From the NCBI RefSeq assembly GCF_011421635.1, contig NZ_WTLI01000020.1, forward strand, positions 45,384 to 109,383: DNA of 64,000 nt. Reading direction: 5' to 3'. Position 1 is the stretch's first letter. The number at the start of each line of letters is the position of its first letter. A model generated the notes under the pieces. The model saw only the letters and a program-made list of their open reading frames with translations. It had not been told where the DNA came from and made no database searches. Positions 62,004 to 64,000 of the stretch are shown one piece after another. A program made the translations under genes and the position numbers. The stretch comes from Paenibacillus turpanensis (GTDB taxonomy: Bacteria; Bacillota; Bacilli; Paenibacillales; YIM-B00363).

Positions 62004-62426
62004 GTGAACAGTGAATTTATAATTGCAGTCCATAGCCTCGTTTTTCTGACTTATATTCCTGGTCAAATGGCTACCAGCGAAACGATTGCCGAAAATGTCT
62101 GCACGCATCCCGCACGGATCCGGAAAGTAATGAGCTGCTTACGGAAGAACGGATTTGTCAAAACCAAAGAAGGAATTGGCGGCGGCTATATTTTGGATTG
62201 CAATCCGGACGAAGTGACCTTAGGGCAAGTATACCGGGCTGTGTCATGCGGTACCCTAAAGCCCGGCTGGTGCTCGGGGGATTCCGAACAGGCTTGTATG
62301 ATTTCATCCAACATAAAACATGTGATGGATGAAGTATTTCTAGATGCAGAGACGCAGTTGGAGACGTATTTAAATGGACATACCGTCAGCTCGATTTTGC
62401 AGCGGATTAAGCATTGCAAAGAATAG
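62004..62426 (+). CDS. Rrf2-family transcriptional regulator (YwnA-like)
   Basis: Winged-helix regulator of 140 residues; GTG start, as homologues begin NSEF-IAVHSLV. The recognition region is PARIRKVMSCLRKNGFVKTKEGIGGGYIL. Three Cys residues after it (in SCGTLKPGWCSGDSEQAC, spaced 8 apart) could bind an Fe-S cluster or act as a redox or NO switch, as in IscR/NsrR, though the spacing differs from both. Divergent from the gerA operon and upstream of a nitroreductase gene, which it may control. Confidence 0.88.
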   Translation: MNSEFIIAVHSLVFLTYIPGQMATSETIAENVCTHPARIRKVMSCLRKNGFVKTKEGIGGGYILDCNPDEVTLGQVYRAVSCGTLKPGWCSGDSEQACMISSNIKHVMDEVFLDAETQLETYLNGHTVSSILQRIKHCKE

Positions 62427-62455
62427 TGAAATGCGAAACGCTTCGTGACTTCTTT

Positions 62456-62502
62456 AAAAAAGCGGCTCAGCTTGGTTAATATCACAAGGGAGCAGCTTTT
62501 TC
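62456..62502 (+). terminator. Terminator after the Rrf2-family gene
   Basis: AAAAAGCGGCTC pairs with GAGCAGCTTTTT (one mismatch) across a 20-bp loop, with T-run included. Confidence 0.7.
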
Positions 62503-62513
62503 TATGGTCAAAC

Positions 62514-62532
62514 TGTTACATTTTCAGTAACA
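62514..62532 (+). promoter_or_regulatory. Inverted repeat before the nitroreductase gene
   Basis: TGTTAC and GTAACA are exact complements with a 7-bp spacer. The CAGTAAC core recurs in the repeat upstream of the Rrf2-family gene, which suggests a shared regulator. It lies 87 bp before the nitroreductase start. Confidence 0.4.
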
Positions 62533-62618
62533 CTTAGTCGTTTTCTTACTCTTAAGCGGCTAAATGGCCCTAGGAGGTAAAGATATATATTAATTTTTTG
62601 ATAAAGGAGTAGTGGAAA

Positions 62619-63293
62619 ATGGATAAAGAGGCAACAAAACAAGCGATTTTGGAGGCATTTCATTTTCGCCATGCCACCAAAGAGTTTGATCCCACGAAGA
62701 AAATTTCAGACGATGATTTTCGTTTTATATTAGAAACAGCTAGGTTATCCCCAAGCTCTATTGGATTAGAGCCTTGGAAATTCGTTGTTGTGCAAAACCC
62801 CGAGCTGCGAGAAAAGCTGCGTGAAGTGAGTTGGGGTGCTAGAGGCCAGCTGCCGACGGCTAGCCACTATGTTGTGATCCTTGCCCGCACGATTAAAGAT
62901 ACGAAGTATAACACCGAATATTTGGCGAATCATATGAAGACCGTTAAAAAATGGCCGGACGAGATTTTCGAGGGTGCGCTGCAGCGTTACAAGACGTTCA
63001 TGGAGGACGATTTGAACCTTCTTGAGAATGACCGGACGATGTTCGATTGGGCGGTGAAGCAGACTTACATCGCTCTCGGCAATATGATGACCGCCGCAGC
63101 GCAAATCGGTATCGATTCGTGTCCGATTGAAGGCTTCCAGTATAAAGAGGTTCACCGGGTTCTCGAAGAAGAGGGACTGCTTGAAGACGGACATCTTGCT
63201 CCGGCTGTAATGGTAGCCTTCGGTTACCGATCCAAAGAGCCTCGCCCGAAAACACGTAAGGAATACGAAGATGTTGTGCAATGGATCTTATAA
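62619..63293 (+). CDS. Nitroreductase-family NAD(P)H-dependent FMN oxidoreductase
   Basis: Flavoenzyme of 224 residues; AAAGGAG lies before the ATG. Motifs HFRHATKEFDPTKKIS and LSPSSIGLEPWKFVVV near the N-terminus, and NMMTAAAQIGIDSCPIEGF in the middle, are those of the NfsB/YfkO group, which bind FMN as dimers and reduce nitro-compounds or quinones. The physiological substrate is unknown. Probably regulated by the neighbouring Rrf2 protein. Confidence 0.93.
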   Translation: MDKEATKQAILEAFHFRHATKEFDPTKKISDDDFRFILETARLSPSSIGLEPWKFVVVQNPELREKLREVSWGARGQLPTASHYVVILARTIKDTKYNTEYLANHMKTVKKWPDEIFEGALQRYKTFMEDDLNLLENDRTMFDWAVKQTYIALGNMMTAAAQIGIDSCPIEGFQYKEVHRVLEEEGLLEDGHLAPAVMVAFGYRSKEPRPKTRKEYEDVVQWIL

Positions 63294-63301
63294 TTAAGGT
63301 T

Positions 63302-63349
63302 GAAGCCGGCCGGGAAGAGGTACGATCTCTTCTCGGCTTTTCCGGCTTT
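63302..63349 (+). terminator. Terminator after the nitroreductase gene
   Basis: CCGGGAAGAG pairs with CTCTTCTCGG and outer AAGCCGG with CCGGCTT, ending in TTTT. Confidence 0.75.
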
Positions 63350-63448
63350 TGACGTGGCATTTATCTGGGCAGGTATTTTAGGCTGGGGGTACAGTTGTAG
63401 GAAAAAGAACGTTGGCTTGTTATAATAAGCGGATGAGGTGATAGAAGA

Positions 63449-63706
63449 ATGGCTAAAAAGAAAGTGAGACAGCAGCCCGCAGCGGAACAGCAGCCAAAAC
63501 CAACAACACTTAAAGATTTGCTGCGTCCGGATGTTCTCCAAAAGCTGAAGTCACAGGCGGATGACATAAAGGAGCGGGAAGCTCGCGAGAAAGAACAAAA
63601 GCGGCTTGAAGCGGAGAAAAAGCGGAAAGAAGAGCAAAAGCGTCTCGACAATGACTTTGAATATCTTCTAAACAATTCTTCAAACGATTGGCGGAAGTTT
63701 AAGTAG
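63449..63706 (+). CDS. DUF3886 (YqkE-like) small charged protein
   Basis: Cytoplasmic protein of 85 residues, GAGGTGAT before the ATG. Lys-rich start (MAKKKVRQQ), then TLKDLLRPDVLQKLKSQADDI and a long Glu/Lys/Arg helix (EREAREKEQKRLEAEKKRKE), closing with NDFEYLLNNSSNDWRKFK. This is the YqkE/DUF3886 pattern of Bacillales; function unknown. The central part should form a single charged alpha-helix or coiled coil. Confidence 0.85.
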   Translation: MAKKKVRQQPAAEQQPKPTTLKDLLRPDVLQKLKSQADDIKEREAREKEQKRLEAEKKRKEEQKRLDNDFEYLLNNSSNDWRKFK

Positions 63707-63821
63707 GCGTTTGAGTGCGTGATTCAGGCATGAGCTTTTGTGCGAATACGGCGGTTCAAAGCGGTGCATACTTAACGGCAAGTAAAATGAGCAAGGAACT
63801 TGGACTGGAAAAATGTATGCG

Positions 63822-63850
63822 TTGCTTGGATTCGGGGGCCGTGTTATTAT
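63822..63850 (+). promoter_or_regulatory. Tandem promoter P1 at the right edge
   Basis: TTGCTT and TATTAT with a 17-bp spacer. The predicted transcript begins with hairpins (CCGCCG...CGGCG and GGCCTC...GAGGCC, 63858-63902). Its flanks resemble those of P2. Confidence 0.5.
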
Positions 63851-63947
63851 AGCTTTCCGCCGCCAAGACGGCGAATCAAACCGGCCTCATTGATTGGAGG
63901 CCAAGCAGTTCATGATTGAATGAATTGCTTCTTGGAAAAAAATGCTG

Positions 63948-63976
63948 TTGCATTGCATGAGTAAATTTGATATATT
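63948..63976 (+). promoter_or_regulatory. Tandem promoter P2 at the right edge
   Basis: TTGCAT and TATATT with a 17-bp spacer, preceded by an A-tract (GGAAAAAAA) that may serve as an UP element. The predicted transcript starts with a GC-rich hairpin (CCGGCCG...CGGCGG) running off the window. Spacing of 126 bp from P1. Confidence 0.55.
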
Positions 63977-64000
63977 GTAATTCCGGCCGCGAAACGGCGG

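Overview
The window reads as the chromosome of a spore-forming, aerobic, plant-polysaccharide-degrading Firmicute, most likely Paenibacillus or a close relative. The grounds are Gram-positive lipoprotein signals, strong AGGAGG ribosome binding sites, a GerA/GerB/GerC spore-germination operon, YesM/YesN-type two-component control of CUT1 sugar transporters, a GH52 xylosidase and free CBM3-bearing cellulases. The genus is inferred; no rRNA sequence is present to confirm it.

Left part (1-8.9 kb): the end of a class I fumarase, a PhoR/PhoP-like two-component pair with the kinase first, an ECF sigma factor with its membrane anti-sigma partner (DUF4179), and a minus-strand cytochrome bd oxidase operon. 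Two very short single-helix membrane ORFs flank cydAB: one resembles CydS, the other is unrecognised. An Fnr/Rex-type palindrome lies upstream.

Central part (9-41.4 kb) is a plant cell-wall utilisation island. A membrane-bound AraC regulator heads an ABC importer with two permeases and two paralogous binding lipoproteins but no ATPase. Five large secreted enzymes follow: GH48, GH6, GH5 (mannanase type), GH74 and GH9. All end in a closely related CBM3; the first three use FN3 linkers and the last two use Thr-Asp-Pro repeat linkers. A CBM3 tail remnant between two of them points to past module recombination. A small ORF behind a good cre site, an acyltransferase and a Nudix gene separate these from a second sugar operon (YesM-like kinase, YesN-like regulator, binding protein, two permeases, GH52 beta-xylosidase) that has its own promoter and cre site. 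The logic is extracellular attack on cellulose, xyloglucan and mannan, sensing of oligosaccharides, CUT1 uptake using an ATPase encoded elsewhere, and intracellular xyloside cleavage.

Right part (41.5-64 kb) is mixed: a DUF6376 lipoprotein, an MFS permease, a multi-pass membrane protein of unknown role, an NlpC/P60 lipoprotein, a CAP-domain lipoprotein with 30-bp repeats, a MacB/FtsX-type ABC exporter, a PI-specific phospholipase C, a ferric-iron-type ABC importer, an arsRBC operon followed by a Cys-rich copper-binding protein, a gerABC operon with an extra 53-codon two-helix ORF, an Rrf2 regulator and nitroreductase that each carry an inverted repeat upstream, and a DUF3886 gene. The window ends in two tandem promoters resembling those of stable-RNA operons.

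I found no CRISPR array, insertion sequence, tRNA or rRNA. The best candidates for something under-described are the short membrane ORFs of the cyd and ger operons, the cre-controlled 58-codon ORF, and the CBM3 remnant in the cellulase island.
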